In this document: positions 1 to 11,412 of the stretch, one piece after another
Position numbering within the stretch: position 1 is the stretch's first letter
Layout: every line of letters starts with the position of its first letter
DNA from: Nomia melanderi
Lineage: Eukaryota; Arthropoda; Insecta; Hymenoptera; Halictidae
Assembly: GCF_051020985.1 (NCBI RefSeq)
Contig: NC_134999.1
Coordinates: 26,569,160 to 26,633,159 of the forward strand
DNA: 64,000 nt
Direction: 5' to 3'
Notes under the pieces: generated by a model
Seen by the model: only the letters and a program-made list of their open reading frames with translations
What the model was told of the DNA's origin: nothing
The model's database searches: none
Program-made: the position numbers and the translations under genes

Positions 1-341
1 GAGACAAAAGAGTAGAAGCATGACAACCTTAGAAATTAACAAAAGGTTTCTATATCTTCTACAATACCGTCAACCTAGTGACTGACATGAGCTGAACAAC
101 TTTTCAATGTTATTAATTCTTGGATGAGTAGATATATTTGTATTGATACTAGTATATACTTTTGTCGAAAAGTAAATATCACTGAAGTATAGCATTATTG
201 AAATTCATTAATTTGGCAAATATGCAAAAGTTGGAGAATGAGTTTGACGTTTCTACATTATTTTTTTGAACCATGGATAAACTTGCGTAATATTAAAAAA
301 AGACACGTGTCAAAGTCAGAACTACGTTACAACATTAAATA

Positions 342-535
342 CATTTTTCTTGTTTCATAGCGTTTTTCTAAATTCACTTTATTACAAGTCTATTAAATTC
401 GTTTTATTTATCTCATACTGAAAAAGACATGCATACTCAAAGTCAAAACTACGTTACAATATTAGATAAATAAAACGAATTTAATGCACTTGCAATAAAG
501 TGAATTTAGAAAACCACGATGAAACAAGAAAAATG
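342..535. repeat. Fold-back inverted repeat, arms about 72 bp
   Basis: The left arm (about 342-412) and right arm (about 464-535) are near-perfect reverse complements. They share the blocks ttttcttgttt, aaattcacttt and aaattcgttttattta, and are separated by about 50 bp. A short direct repeat (aactacgttacaa) also lies before the left arm near 320 and inside the loop near 447. No terminal duplication or coding potential was seen. A transcript could form a long hairpin. The origin is probably a fold-back transposon fragment or an inverted duplication. Confidence 0.8.
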
Positions 536-1831
536 ATTAATCACTTCAATTTTAATGTATATAAAGCAGATGATTTCAATAGAAAATCATTGCCAGATGA
601 TGAAAATAAAAGCAATATTGCCCCCTGAATCGGAAAAGGAGGTCGCGCTAAGATCTAACAATAAAATGTTAAGGTTCAACTTTTATTTACTGTAAGTTTC
701 GCGGAGGAACACGCGTTTATTAATAATACAACGCATTTTCCTTGAGAAGTGCGAACACCGTTTATAAATAACCGGCTTATTTGCCGTTACTCCAAGGGAA
801 AAGACAGGATCGTTATCGTTGCGTATTTTTAAAAAAACAAGGAGAATCAGGGTTGCCTTTTAGAAAACCTCAGGAGTTGCGAACGAATTAATATCAGGAT
901 GTAACAACCGAACCACTGACACGACGATTGATCGAGTCTTTTTCTACTTTTCGGCGAGACCGGGCTGTTATCGATAAACCAATCATTCACCGTGAAAACA
1001 GAACGGTATGGATGAATAAGTTCACCGCACGCAGCTCATTAAAGTCAGCTTTTATGGAAAGAAACGCGTACTTTGTTAAACGAGCATACAGGTTTTCATC
1101 GAATATCTATAATCACGATATTTAGATTTTTTTTAATGGTTTACTTACAACATATTATAATAAAATGTGACTGCGAAGTAACGATAAATATTTCTTTGAA
1201 TAAATGTTCGAGTATTCTTTAGTGTTCAGGAGATTTAACGAGCTTTTTTTAGGTACAACAGGATAAAATATTCATTGAAATGGGAAGACGTTAACTGATC
1301 TAAAGAAAATCTGGAAAATGCTTGAGATTAAGAAGTAAGTAAGAATCTCTTTACCGATTTTTCAGTGGCAGCAGCAATTACAACAAAAAACGAAATAAAG
1401 CACGAACCGAGAAACCATAAGTCCTTTTAAATAATGTAAAGAACCAATTCTGTGGGGGATTATTACTTAAAGGAAAACTATTAACCTCATTCTCAAGGTA
1501 GCACAGAGATCTGTTAAGTAAAATGTTAGGAATTATTAAACTGAATGCCATTGTTTAAGAATGAAGAATGAAATTCATTACTGTACTTTCATATTAAACA
1601 TTGAAAATGAAGAAATGTTTCGTTGTTATTATGCATTACATTTTCATATAAAACAAATAATACTGTATCATCCTCATTTCTCACGTAAGTAGAATCAATG
1701 AAAATTCATGTTTTTAATTTAATTTTAAAAAACTGATTTTTTCGAGAACGAAATCACAAATAAAACATACTTACATACATAGGTATATACTATTCGTACG
1801 TATATATTTTTGTATCGATGTAAACAATATA
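536..1831. other. AT-rich sequence without a recognised gene
   Basis: Slightly higher GC with several CpGs at about 640-1020, including short runs such as cgcggagg and acacgcgt. A 65-codon open frame at 928-1125 has no recognisable motif and is treated as chance. The rest is simple AT-rich sequence. Confidence 0.4.
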
Positions 1832-2074
1832 TTAACACATTGCGCGTCGGCCCCGCGATAATGTGGGATTTTTAATCTATCGTTTAATTGCTAATCCTAC
1901 GTTAATGTGACATTTTAGATATGCATAACACAAATCCAAAGTAAAATTACAAATTCCTTATTCTTTTTCATAAGTTAGAAATTTCGGTTTGATTGACGTT
2001 TAAAAATGTATCAATATAGTCACCGACACTCGTCTTTTTAGTAGCTGAAATTTATCCGGCGTACAATGTGTTAA
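1832..2074. mobile_element. TTAA MITE, family J (copy 3)
   Basis: TTAA at 1832-1835 and 2071-2074 flank a 235-bp element. The ends are CACATTGCGCGTCGG and, inverted on the right, CACATTGTACGCCGG. It has no coding capacity. Related copies are at 31.0 and 63.3 kb. Confidence 0.8.
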
Positions 2075-4275
2075 ATTAACGTCTATTAAGTATGTATTAA
2101 AATTTTGCTGATAGAATATACGTAAAAAGATAACGTAATATTTTACTAACCGTACAAAACAGTCTCTTTAGATATATATTTAGATGCTTATTAAATTATT
2201 ATCCTTAATTAAATGAAACTATAATTACTACTTCACTATTATTTTCCAATTTTCTCTAACAGTGAATTCTAAGACCCAATGAATTTTTCAGACGATAGGC
2301 TGTGTAGTATTTATAGAATTGTCTACTCATCGATGCTAAGGGAGGGTTGTAATTATTATAGCGCTCTCGCGTGAGACTAGGGCGACATGAAGACAAACTC
2401 TCAGACCGAACACACACGTGAATTCAACAAAGTATTTTTACAAAATAAATCTAAATGAAAAACGTATTAATCATCTGTAGTTATTATTAATATAGACTTT
2501 GTAGCGTTAGAAAATAATGTGAACATATATTCTGTATTTTATATTAACAGATTAATTTTATATAAGAAACCCAATTTTATAATACCCTTTTTCTACAACA
2601 ACGACTGTTCGGGTTTTTAATAAATAATAACACTTTTCTTAAATACACAAAATGCAAAAGTAACTCTAATCGCAATACACTGCAAACAAACAAGCTACAA
2701 TGTAAATATATCACAATAACAAAATCGTTATTCGAACAATAAATAAAATACGATTTGTTAAATACGTCGATATATATCGATTTGTGTATACTTTTCTAAC
2801 GCAACGAATGAACAAAACAAAAATAGTTTCTAATGAAGTATGTATCATATCGATTGTGTTGCTATGTTATTTGCATAACATATTGAGTGTGATGTTTACA
2901 CATAGCAAATACTATTCTTGTATGTATTTATATTAATATAATTAATTATATTTTTTCATATGAAACTACATTTGCTAGTAAATCGATGTTTAAAGTAAGT
3001 AATCGGGATAAAGAATGAATAAAAACATGAGTGACATATTATTCAATAGCATGTGTTAATAAATTAATTTTAAAATTAAATTTTGTTGACAAAGAAAAAT
3101 TCTTTTCTTATTGAAAACCTATAATTAAATCGTTGATATTAAAATTAATAGAATAAATATAAACATTTAGTTGTTCTAACCTACGTAGACTTTTTGCAAA
3201 AAAATTATTTGACACGCGTGTACTTGACTAAAATAGAAAAACAAGTTTTATGAATACAAAGTATGCTGCTGTAAAATTTTATTGTAGATTTCTGATTTAT
3301 TTTATAGGTTCATTATATATTATCACAGAAATGCTATAAATCACTCCACGGAGTCTGATGAATCTTTATTCTCACTAAAAAAAATATATCTGGAGATTTT
3401 ACTATGAGTCCAATATAAACCAACAAGGGGACAAAGCGAACTGTAATCCTGTTATTTTAATGAAACGTTTTTGAGCCATAGAGAAAATAAAATACCTCTC
3501 TTAACTCCAGTAGAGATCAAATCTCCGTTCATCCTCTTTCTTTCTTAATCCTTCGTTTGTCTCCATCAATTTTTATTATCCAAACAGGTTTTTCTGTACA
3601 TTATTTCCAGAAAACGTTACACAGAAATTTTTGTACATTTTTTTTTATACCTTGAAAAAATTCGGGGAATAAACGAAGTCAATGAAATAAGTTTATAAAC
3701 TTAGTTTACAAGTTTATTTTTTTTACTTTTCAAATACATGTATACGTCGCGCGTAGAATAATAAATGAAAGCATGAAAAAAATTAGTTTTTTTTTGCACC
3801 CACATTTGATTTCAATTTTCTCCGATTATATATTCTATTGCAGAAGCATTCTTGAAAATATTATAAATAGAAACGATGAGAAATGGAAAGAAAGGTTGAT
3901 GGATCGGAGATTCGAACCTGACCGGAAATGAAAGAGTCAGAGAGACAGACATTTTCTACTATCTGGACGACGACACTTTATTGACAGAAGCCCAGCTCAC
4001 ACGATTAACAATTAACGACCGAAATTTTCACAGAATTTCAACGATTTATTTCTCGAAAACTTAATACTTTGTAAGATTCTATTAAATATTCCTCGCGACT
4101 TGTCTATCAACGACACTTCAATATTACATTCACAGGACACAAATAGTAATGTTTAACTTCCATTAAATTAAACAATTCCACTGGTAATCCATTATAATTC
4201 CATTAGAATGAAAAAATTCAAATAAATTATTTCTCCGATATTTGTCCAGTTAAATAACACTATGTTTATTATAGC
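2075..4275. other. AT-rich sequence with one dispersed repeat
   Basis: About 2480-2960 is a diverged copy of sequence also found at about 29150-29430 (shared words such as agaaaataa.gtgaaca and tagtttctaatg..gta). The remainder is AT-rich with no open frame of note. Confidence 0.45.
2480..2960 (+). repeat. Dispersed repeat, copy 1 (partner at 29.15-29.43 kb)
   Basis: Direct-orientation similarity to 29150-29430: both contain a block around agaaaataaNgtgaacaNatat, then ctgcaaaca, then actatttctaatg-type sequence, then catagcaaa. No termini could be fixed. The class is unknown and the copies are old and gapped. Confidence 0.5.
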
Positions 4276-4868
4276 TTATAATTTCATTTCACCATAGACA
4301 ACAAAGTTATTAATATACTCAGTTTTTAGTTTAAAATAAAATGATAGTGTGTTGGGCTTTCTTCGTAAGCGAAAAATTTTCTTCTGACAACAGAAGTGTA
4401 ATACATATTCAAACATTCTCCGCTTCGAAATTTCTGATACTCGAATGGAGTGTTCGAAGATTGGTCGTGAAACGACGTCAATTTCCAAATGTAATTCACT
4501 TCCGGATTATTTCTTCAGACTTTATTGTCCTCGAAAGGTTGCCTTCTCGATTCAAGTATTTATAGATCCGTAGAAATTCACCATCGGTTGTACCGATGTG
4601 AAATCCTTGCACCTGACAGATCCTAAGATGCCCAAAATACATGCTCACGGACATACTAAAAACAGCTTGAATACCGTGTACACGGAACATAACGTGACAG
4701 CACTCCATGAAAATCTGTACCACGGGGATTTGCGTATCGTTTCGTTGGTAAGTGGAATCGTAGTAAATGTGATTGCGCAGCAGGACGTGATAGTAAGACG
4801 TGCGAATTAGTGACGGGACTAAATACAACGGAAGTAAATTGGAGTCGCTACATGACGGCTTACAGAGC
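4276..4868 (-). pseudogene. Unidentified protein-like segment (possible degenerate exon)
   Basis: The minus strand is open from just inside a stop at 4868 down to a stop at about 4496, some 120 codons, with mixed third positions (many C and G) unlike the surrounding AT-rich DNA. The only usable starts are internal; the first listed one is TTG. The peptide has a hydrophobic stretch (IPVVQIFMECCHVMF, then AVFSMSVSMYFGHL) followed by a charged tail ending SEEIIRK. A second minus frame is open at 4276-4488. The plus strand of the same region is also open for about 70 codons (4598-4810), so the coding strand is not certain. I recognise no family. A membrane-protein exon such as an insect chemoreceptor fragment is possible, but I see no diagnostic motif. 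Confidence 0.3.
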
Positions 4869-6526
4869 TATGCTTCGCACATTAAGAACGTGCAAATGAA
4901 GAAAAATACATTTTACAATGTATATATATATATAATAGTAATAATATAATAATTATAATTGTAATATCTAATAAGAGATTATTAAAGAAAAGTTAAATAT
5001 ACATTTAACAGAATACTAAAGAAAAATGTATTAAAGGAATATATTTTCTGCATTAATTTCTGTATTAATTGATAATTTTTTATTGTGTAGCACGTTGCAA
5101 GTGGTACTTTTATTCGAAAATTAATTTTGTGCTCTGGAATGAATAATGTGACACAATCGTGAAAGTGAAATTAATTTTGTATTGTTCATAGCAAAATAGT
5201 ATATTGAAAATTTTTATTATTTCAGTTTTTTAATATCTACAAGGTTATTGTGTTGTTAATTTATGTATACATACTCTGAATACCAATGAGCACTCTATGT
5301 AAAATACTGTTCAAAACATTCAAGCGTTTTTAGACACTAAATAAATAAAGTATTCTACATATACTGATTAATCTAAATAATAGAAATAATGATAAAAAAT
5401 GGCAATAATGTTGCTAATATTCTTTGTGAAAGATATATATATTATTTAAAAATATGATTATTCCAAACTTTTTAACGTGAGTACATACAGAAGATGTCAA
5501 AGAAACTCTTACCGTTTCTTTTCAAAGTCACAGCAAACATCCATTTCATTAGCTGCAAAATAATTGTATAAAGAGGGTCTAATTATCCGGTGTGCAACAA
5601 ATTTTTCTGGGGCAGCTGTTAAGGGAACGAAAGAACTGGATCCTTTCATTTAAATGAATTGGCGTATTAATTTTTCTTTATTCGGTTACCTCTTATCGAC
5701 TTGAATGCCACTTGTTTGAAGTAGCTTTTTTTTTATTCTGTTTAGTTAAAGAGTTGCGACAAAGGAACTTTTCTCGAGAGGAACTACGGGGAGATGTCAG
5801 AAAATGTAACTAAACGTATTCTCGAATAAGAATCATTTTATTCGGTAAATGTTGTCAGAATAATTTCATTGAATTCTTGAATATTCCTTAAATCTTTCCT
5901 GTGGATATAATTTCGAACGTTTAATAACATTAATTTTGTTCTTCAATTTTTATAATCTGTACACATTCTTATTTTTATAATTTTCTTTGCTGTTGGATAC
6001 TAGGATAGTCACTGTTTTACGTTTTATGTAACTCTGTAGCGTTAGTTTGATTTTGTTAAAAGAGGGAAAGGTCAAACAAAAAATTAAATACACGTGGCGA
6101 GGATTGAATAACGAAAATAGTATAAAAGATAAATTCAATCAGAATTAGCTACTGAAATAAAGAAATATTTAATTAAAAAATTAACAATCTCATTTATCAG
6201 AAGATTATCGAGGAAAAACAATTACCATGGATGAATAACCTGAAACGAACTGCGCATTAATAAACAAAATCGATTACAGTAAATCGAATTTTCGAGGCAA
6301 TATTTAACCGCTATACAGGACATCCATGAAAATGTAAAAAAATTCGAATTTTTTATTCTTTAAACCAAACGAACAAAATAAAATAAATGGAAAAAATTTT
6401 TATAATACGAATTAATGTAATTAATTATTCAATAATACACTGTTCCCTTTAAGCTATTATCTAGTTAATAACTAACTATGCAATAGCATTAATCATCAAT
6501 GACTGTCCTAATATACTTGTTAAATA
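4869..6526. other. AT-rich sequence with a TA microsatellite
   Basis: A (TA)n tract lies at about 4920-4934, followed by ATAATA-rich sequence to about 4975. The 62-codon minus frame at 5950-6138 is low-complexity and not supported. Nothing else was recognised. Confidence 0.45.
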
Positions 6527-7099
6527 TTAACACTAAAATTACCAGACATCAAAATTACCCATTTTTGACTTCTTCTTTTACAGTTATTGAAACATACAAA
6601 TGTTTGTATGAGAAATTTTTAAATAAATTAATTCACTAACACCAATTTTAATGTATAAATCAATTAACCTTAATTAATTTAAGAAACCTTGAAATTCCTC
6701 TATGGAAACTCCAAGATTGCATCTTTTGAGACTTTAATAGGTTTACAAGTCAGTTTGCGTATTGCTAAATCAATTTCTGTAACACTAGAACTACGTACCA
6801 ATCAAAATGACGGTTTTGATTTTATTCTTTCGCAATTATTGATATCTTCGAAGCATTGAATATTCGAAATGATTTTGAAAATAAATAGTTTCACTTGAAT
6901 ACTAGGAATGAATGTCTGAAGAAACTGAAAATAATCTATTGCTACAATTTTTATAGGAATTACATATTAATCGTATTAAATGCACGATAATTCTAGTGTT
7001 AATAACTCCTCAGAGAAACAGTTGTTATTACTTTAATAATTGCAAAAAGAATAAATCAGGAATAGGTCATTTTGACCCGCCTGGTAGTTTTAGTGTTAA
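6527..7099. mobile_element. TTAA MITE, family H, split by a nested element
   Basis: TTAA at 6527-6530 and 7096-7099 bound the element. The terminal repeats are CACTAAAATTACCAG and, inverted, CACTAAAACTACCAG. The interior is interrupted at 6783-6998 by a family I MITE. A more compact, uninterrupted copy is at 44606-44832. It is non-coding; the 69-codon frame at 6996-7205 runs out through its right terminus. Confidence 0.85.
6779..7002 (+). mobile_element. TTAA MITE, family I, nested in family H
   Basis: The ends are CACTAGAAC and TTCTAGTG, flanked by GTAA (6779-6782, a decayed TTAA) and TTAA (6999-7002); the element is 216 bp. Internal sequence (caattattgatatctt, gtttcacttgaatact) recurs in reverse at about 18960-19162 and, rearranged, at 44.9-45.2 kb. 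A left-end fragment is at 26.8 kb. Confidence 0.85.
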
Positions 7100-7320
7100 A
7101 GTGAAAATGGCTGACAACCACGATGTGCCGCATCGACGCTCGAGAGCGATAAGTTCAAAACGGAAATGTCGGGAAGAGAAATTTCGAGAAATACTTAGAA
7201 TGTAGGAGAATGTTCAAGAAGGTTCGTTTGGGATTAATTTTCGGTTTAGAAGTATTAAAAGATCGATCCTTCATAGTGTCAGTCATTAATGGAAATCCGA
7301 TGTAACTGCGTCCTGTTCAA
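7100..7320. other. Spacer between MITEs
   Basis: Moderate GC with a few CpGs around 7110-7200 (gatgtgccgcatcgacgctcg). No motif or gene was recognised. Confidence 0.3.
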
Positions 7321-7386
7321 TTAACATATTGTTGACCGGTGATTTTACGCAGAAGCTATCCCATGTCACCAGTTATTATTCCGTAA

Positions 7387-7632
7387 TTAACACGTTGAAC
7401 TCTGTACGATTTTATACAACAAAATACACAAAATGGAAGAAATATAATACTAAATTATTTGATTGAATTACATTATTATTATTATTGCACCTTTATGTAA
7501 CTGAATGTCACCATTAGGTGGCTTTATTTATGATGTAGAAATGTTTTCAAATAATCGTCACTTAATCAAATGAACTGTAGTAATTCGATTTGATTGAGTC
7601 CTACCGGTAACCCATGGTATTCAACGTGTTAA
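7387..7632 (-). mobile_element. TTAA MITE, family C, inserted in family E
   Basis: TTAA at 7387-7390 and 7629-7632; inverted ends CACGTTGAAC and TTCAACGTG; 238 bp. Its orientation is opposite to the copies at 38.06 and 51.65 kb, judged by the internal block acaaaatacacaaaatgg. The target was the TTAA in the host family E element, which gives a clean insertion date order. Confidence 0.9.
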
Positions 7633-7634
7633 AT

Positions 7635-7786
7635 GCACCGTTTATTTTGAAAGTCGCTTAAGTCCGCTTAAGAAAGATAAAAAAACCATTAAGGAATAAA
7701 AAGATTATGTAAAATGGTAACTATTATAACGAATAACTTGATCTTTTTTTTAAATGGACTTATGCCAGTTTCAAAATAAACGGCTC
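7635..7786. mobile_element. Small palindromic MITE, 152 bp, AAAT duplication
   Basis: The terminal repeats are GCACCGTTTATTTTGAAA and, inverted, GAGCCGTTTATTTTGAAA. They are flanked by AAAT at 7631-7634 and 7787-7790. It landed at the junction between the family C target duplication and the family E host, so it is the youngest of the three. No other copy was seen in the window and the superfamily is unknown. Confidence 0.7.
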
Positions 7787-8098
7787 AAATATGAAACTGA
7801 AATAATCTAAGTAAAGTTTGATATACTTTATTTATACATAATGAATTGAAATGAAACTTCGGATATATCTCTTATATAACTTTAAATATTTTGCTTTTAC
7901 AATATTCTATTGCATTTCAAAAATATAAATAACTAATGCAAGTGCAAACACGAGCTAACTCGTCGGTCAACCGGCGGTCAATCGCTCGGCCTGTCGACAA
8001 TGTATTAAAATCCTTACAATATTTGCATAAAATAGATGAAAACAAAATTCTTCGAGTAAGACTTTGCCAAATCACTGAATTAATTTTAGCGCAAAAAG

Positions 8099-8349
8099 TT
8101 AACCAATTAACTGTGTTCGATGAGTATACACGTCATCTTAAAGCTTAAAACGATACTAATTCTTTCAATGATGAACTCTTTATTTTTTCAGATAAACGTG
8201 TAATTCTTCTTTATTTCGCTTTGCTTTTTCATTAAAATACAACCCAGGTGAATTCGTCCTGCATTTGACGAGTACACGCTTTATTTTTTCATTTTATTGT
8301 GCGCGCGACGAGACATTTGTCGAACTAAATTCCACAGTTAACAGGTTAA
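8099..8349 (+). mobile_element. TTAA MITE, family D (copy 1)
   Basis: TTAA at 8099-8102 and 8346-8349; ends CCAATTAACTGTG and, inverted, CCTGTTAACTGTGG; 243 bp. It shares internal blocks (gatactaattctttcaa, cagataaacgtgtaattctt) with the copies at 26.06 and 29.80 kb. Confidence 0.88.
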
Positions 8350-8600
8350 AAAATTAGACTTTTGCCAGGAAATTGTATGCGAGGTGCCCGTCGATTTTCG
8401 GTGTCTGGTTCCACTACCCTGCCCCGTTTTCTATATTTATGTTCCTCTGCCGCCGGACGATTTCGCTTGTTTCTACTAGAACGAGACCTGGACAAGTTCG
8501 TAAACTGGGTCTCGGCTGCTGCGACTGGGGCAAGACACGCTTCGCGATCCCCGCGCGAATTTAGCTTCCTGTATAGATAAATATATTTCCTGTAACGATA
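8350..8600. other. CpG-rich island abutting a MITE
   Basis: GC is clearly higher than in the surroundings, with many CpGs (ccgccggacgatttcgc, cgcgatccccgcgcg). Two overlapping plus frames of 63-72 codons exist at 8362-8580, but neither resembles a known protein. It could be regulatory DNA or an unrecognised exon. Confidence 0.3.
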
Positions 8601-9980
8601 GATGAAACGAAACCGGCCGCCGGTTTTCGACTATTTCATTCATTAGAACCGAGAACGTCCCAGTTCGTTGGTGTTTTTAATCATTCAGACCGCTTCGAAG
8701 ATAAACGCTCTAATTTGGACAGAATACGAGATTGGAGAGTTCCATTCTCGAAATGAACACGGAGAACTTCCACTGACTTCTACAATAAGACAAAGTACTC
8801 TGCGAACTTAATATTTTCATAATTTCTGCTGGATAAATTTATTGAATTTTTTATCGCTGTAAAATTGAACTGTGTAGCAAGACATTTTAGTTTCGAAGTT
8901 AATTTGTGCGATTTAGGATCGATGAAATAGGGTGAACAATGTTAATATTTTGGAATTTTTATTTTCATCGTTCCTACGTAAGAAATTTTTTGAAATTTGT
9001 TCTTTGAAAAATTTCATTACTTTACCAAACGTATTCCTTTGAATAACAAACCTCTCTCCTTACAATTCCTTCCGCAGCTGTGTTAACTGAAACTTCTTTA
9101 TTATTCATCATTTACTAGAAGGAAAAGAAAAGTTATATATATATTCACCGTAAATTTACATTTGTATCAAAAGTTATATATAGGTAATAGAAAAATAATA
9201 TAAAGTATAATAAAGTAACATATCATAACAACTTTAAAAAAACTGGGTAATATTGACATACATTAATTATTACTTGATTCATAACAAAAGACTTGGATAC
9301 GATCCAGTTTCAAAAGAAATGCATTTGCAGCGTAACAAGAACAATTCTCTTCTTCAGAATAGCCAGCTGAAAGTTTCATCCAACTATTTCAATGAAGTTT
9401 CTTAATAATAACGTCTTCTGCGCACAATGAATCAACTAGAAACATAAGAATATTTCATTCTTATTGTCCTAAAACTGACAATGAAATAATTCAAATTCTA
9501 TACAGGCTGATTTACGTAACCGTAACAAGCCATATTTTTGTCTTGCTTGGAAGAAAATGAATGGTCCAAGATTCTGTATATACTCACGATCACAGATTTT
9601 TCATACATGTTTCATAGTGCATATGCATTTAACAGTTGCACTATTTTTTATAAATTAGAATCTACCTCGTACTTTACACAAGATTTATTTACACTGATTG
9701 TAGTATGTACAGGATTGTAAGTATATACAGGATCTTGCATTCGTTTTTGTCGTGTACCATTTTTTTTGTAACTTCAATCAGGAAGAAGTATTGTTACAAT
9801 TGGACTTATCACTATTTCCTTATTAATTTCGTTACCACGCTAACAACAATTATAAATAGCAGTTATTAAATAGAACATTTCTTTTAACTTCTCATAAAAA
9901 GCTCTTGCAATAGCGAGTTAATAAACAAATAAAATAGAAGCACAAAAATAAACGGTGTACAAGCTACAATGGAAACCGGC
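8601..9980. other. AT-rich sequence, nothing recognised
   Basis: Early part (8610-8770) has moderate CpG. From about 8800 the sequence is AT-rich. The 60-codon frame at 9538-9720 has no motif and is taken as chance. Confidence 0.35.
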
Positions 9981-9989
9981 GCCGTTATT

Positions 9990-10330
9990 AAATTGAACTC
10001 GAATGAAACCGTTCATCTCTGCAATCTAAACCGTTTTTCAACCGTACGAAGAATGAAATTAAGTGACGGTTCTACGTGACAGTCCGGGGTATTGTGTCGG
10101 AACTATGTATATCCGATGTCAATTCGCGCGAACAGTTAAATCCATCAGAATACTTATCGAAACGTGACAACCCGCGCGGAACGCCGGTATGTATATACGT
10201 TTGCGGTCAACCGGATATTCGCGGCTATCCGGCTACATCCTTGGCCCGATAAACGGATACCTGCTTATCCGTATAACCACGGCTACGTCCCCGAATATTG
10301 CGATCGCCTCTAATTAAACAAAAACAAACG
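9990..10330. promoter_or_regulatory. CpG-rich island with paired CGGATA inverted repeats
   Basis: The island stands out from flanking AT-rich DNA. It contains two inverted repeats within 62 bp: CCGGATA at 10211-10217 facing TATCCGG at 10226-10232, and ACGGATA at 10253-10259 facing TATCCGT at 10266-10272. Additional GATA/TATC-type words occur nearby (tatatccgatg near 10108, cttatcg near 10155, ccgataaacgg near 10247). It has no open frame. It is best read as a candidate enhancer or promoter; that is an inference from composition and motif arrangement. Confidence 0.4.
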
Positions 10331-10383
10331 GTTGACTACCGAGAAAATCGAATGCTTCTTTCTCCTTTTCTTTTCCTTCGCTA

Positions 10384-10649
10384 TTAACCCTTTGCCCTAC
10401 AATATCGTGTCAGACTCGCGGTGAAGATTTGAAACAAAATTTAACAAACATAAATATGATTCAGTTTGTTTGATGGGAAATTGCATATTGTTCCTCTGTT
10501 ATCAATGATTATACCTTAGAGCACACGTTGACATAGAATAAAACTGGAATTTTCTCTTAGTTTCAATAAACCATTTATTAATGGCTTTCTTATTAGAAAG
10601 TAGTTAGATCGATCACAGTTCAGAAAGGAATCATAGGTTAAGGGGTTAA
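10384..10649 (+). mobile_element. TTAA MITE, family B (copy 1)
   Basis: TTAA at 10384-10387 and 10646-10649; left end CCCTTTGCCCTACAATATCG, then gtcagactcg; right end inverted CCCCTTAACCTATGATTCC; 258 bp. The family is the most numerous in the window and its two ends differ internally. Confidence 0.85.
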
Positions 10650-10743
10650 TGGTGTTGTGTACCGCGTGAAATGAACGACAAAATGAAATATAGTGAACAT
10701 TGGATAATTGCAACATCGTCACCATATCTCTACCAAGTTCCTT

Positions 10744-11265
10744 TTAACCCTTTCGCTAGAATGGACGAGATATCTCGGTTCTATGATGTCGGAAACGATG
10801 CTATAGATAATATATCTCATCACCGTAATGTCGTCGCACAATGCTATGGACGAGATATCTTGTGTATCTTTATTATTGATATGAAGTGTTTTATTTAAAT
10901 ACGACCAACAGGAGAAAAATCTCACTCAACTAGACGATATATAGTTTGCAAAACAATGGCCGATGTAAGGAAATCAGATATTCTTGTGAAAATTGTTCCG
11001 TCGCATTATGCACTTCACCATGCGTTCAAACATTCTATACAAAATAAACCATAAAGACTCTAATTGTGTAAAATATGGATTATTTTATATTTATCATCTT
11101 TAAGTACCTTCCACCAACGATGAAATGTCTTAAACATCGATTACTTGTGTCGTATTTTCAAATAAAACACTTCATATGAATAATACAGATGCATGATATC
11201 TCGTCCATAGCATTATACGACATCATGGTGACGAGATATCTCGTCCATTGTAATGAAAGGGTTAA
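10744..11265. mobile_element. TTAA element, family K, with repeated ATATCTCG palindromes
   Basis: TTAA at 10744-10747 and 11262-11265 bound a 514-bp element. The ends are CCCTTTCGCTAGAATGGACG and, inverted, CCCTTTCATTACAATGGACG. The motif GACGAGATATC occurs four times: near 10764, near 10848, inverted at 11195-11206, and as the full 16-bp palindrome GACGAGATATCTCGTC at 11230-11245. Longer matching arms (aagtgttttattt / aaataaaacactt) lie further in. Overlapping open frames at 10516-10925 cross the boundary and are not credible genes. Confidence 0.88.
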
Positions 11266-11412
11266 CGCGCCATAGCGCTCGACGACTGGCCGCGGTTGAA
11301 GGCTGTAACATGATCTGACTATTGCCGAACTCGACGAATTTCAACGTCTCTTTCTTTTCTATTCGCAGTCCTTTTCTATATTCGAAACTTCAATCGCTTA
11401 TTATACAAACGA

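Larger units (their letters stand above)
7321..8007 (+). mobile_element. TTAA MITE, family E, host of two nested insertions
   Basis: The left end is TTAA plus CATATTGTTGACCGG at 7321. The right end is gtcgacaatgta plus TTAA at 8004-8007. Comparison with the uninterrupted copy at 13384-13654 shows that ccgtaattaaatatgaaa has been split here by a family C MITE (7391-7628) and then by a small palindromic element (7635-7786). The remaining flanks (gaattgaaatgaaac, gcaagtgcaaacacgag) match family E. The palindrome near the right end has decayed to cgagctaactcg. Confidence 0.85.

Noticed and set aside
3895..3935. Possible tRNA T-arm on the minus strand (gattcgaacc)
   Set aside because: The stem bases around it do not pair and no D-arm, anticodon arm or acceptor stem could be folded upstream.
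4920..4975. TA repeat as a possible element terminus
   Set aside because: A simple microsatellite without inverted ends.
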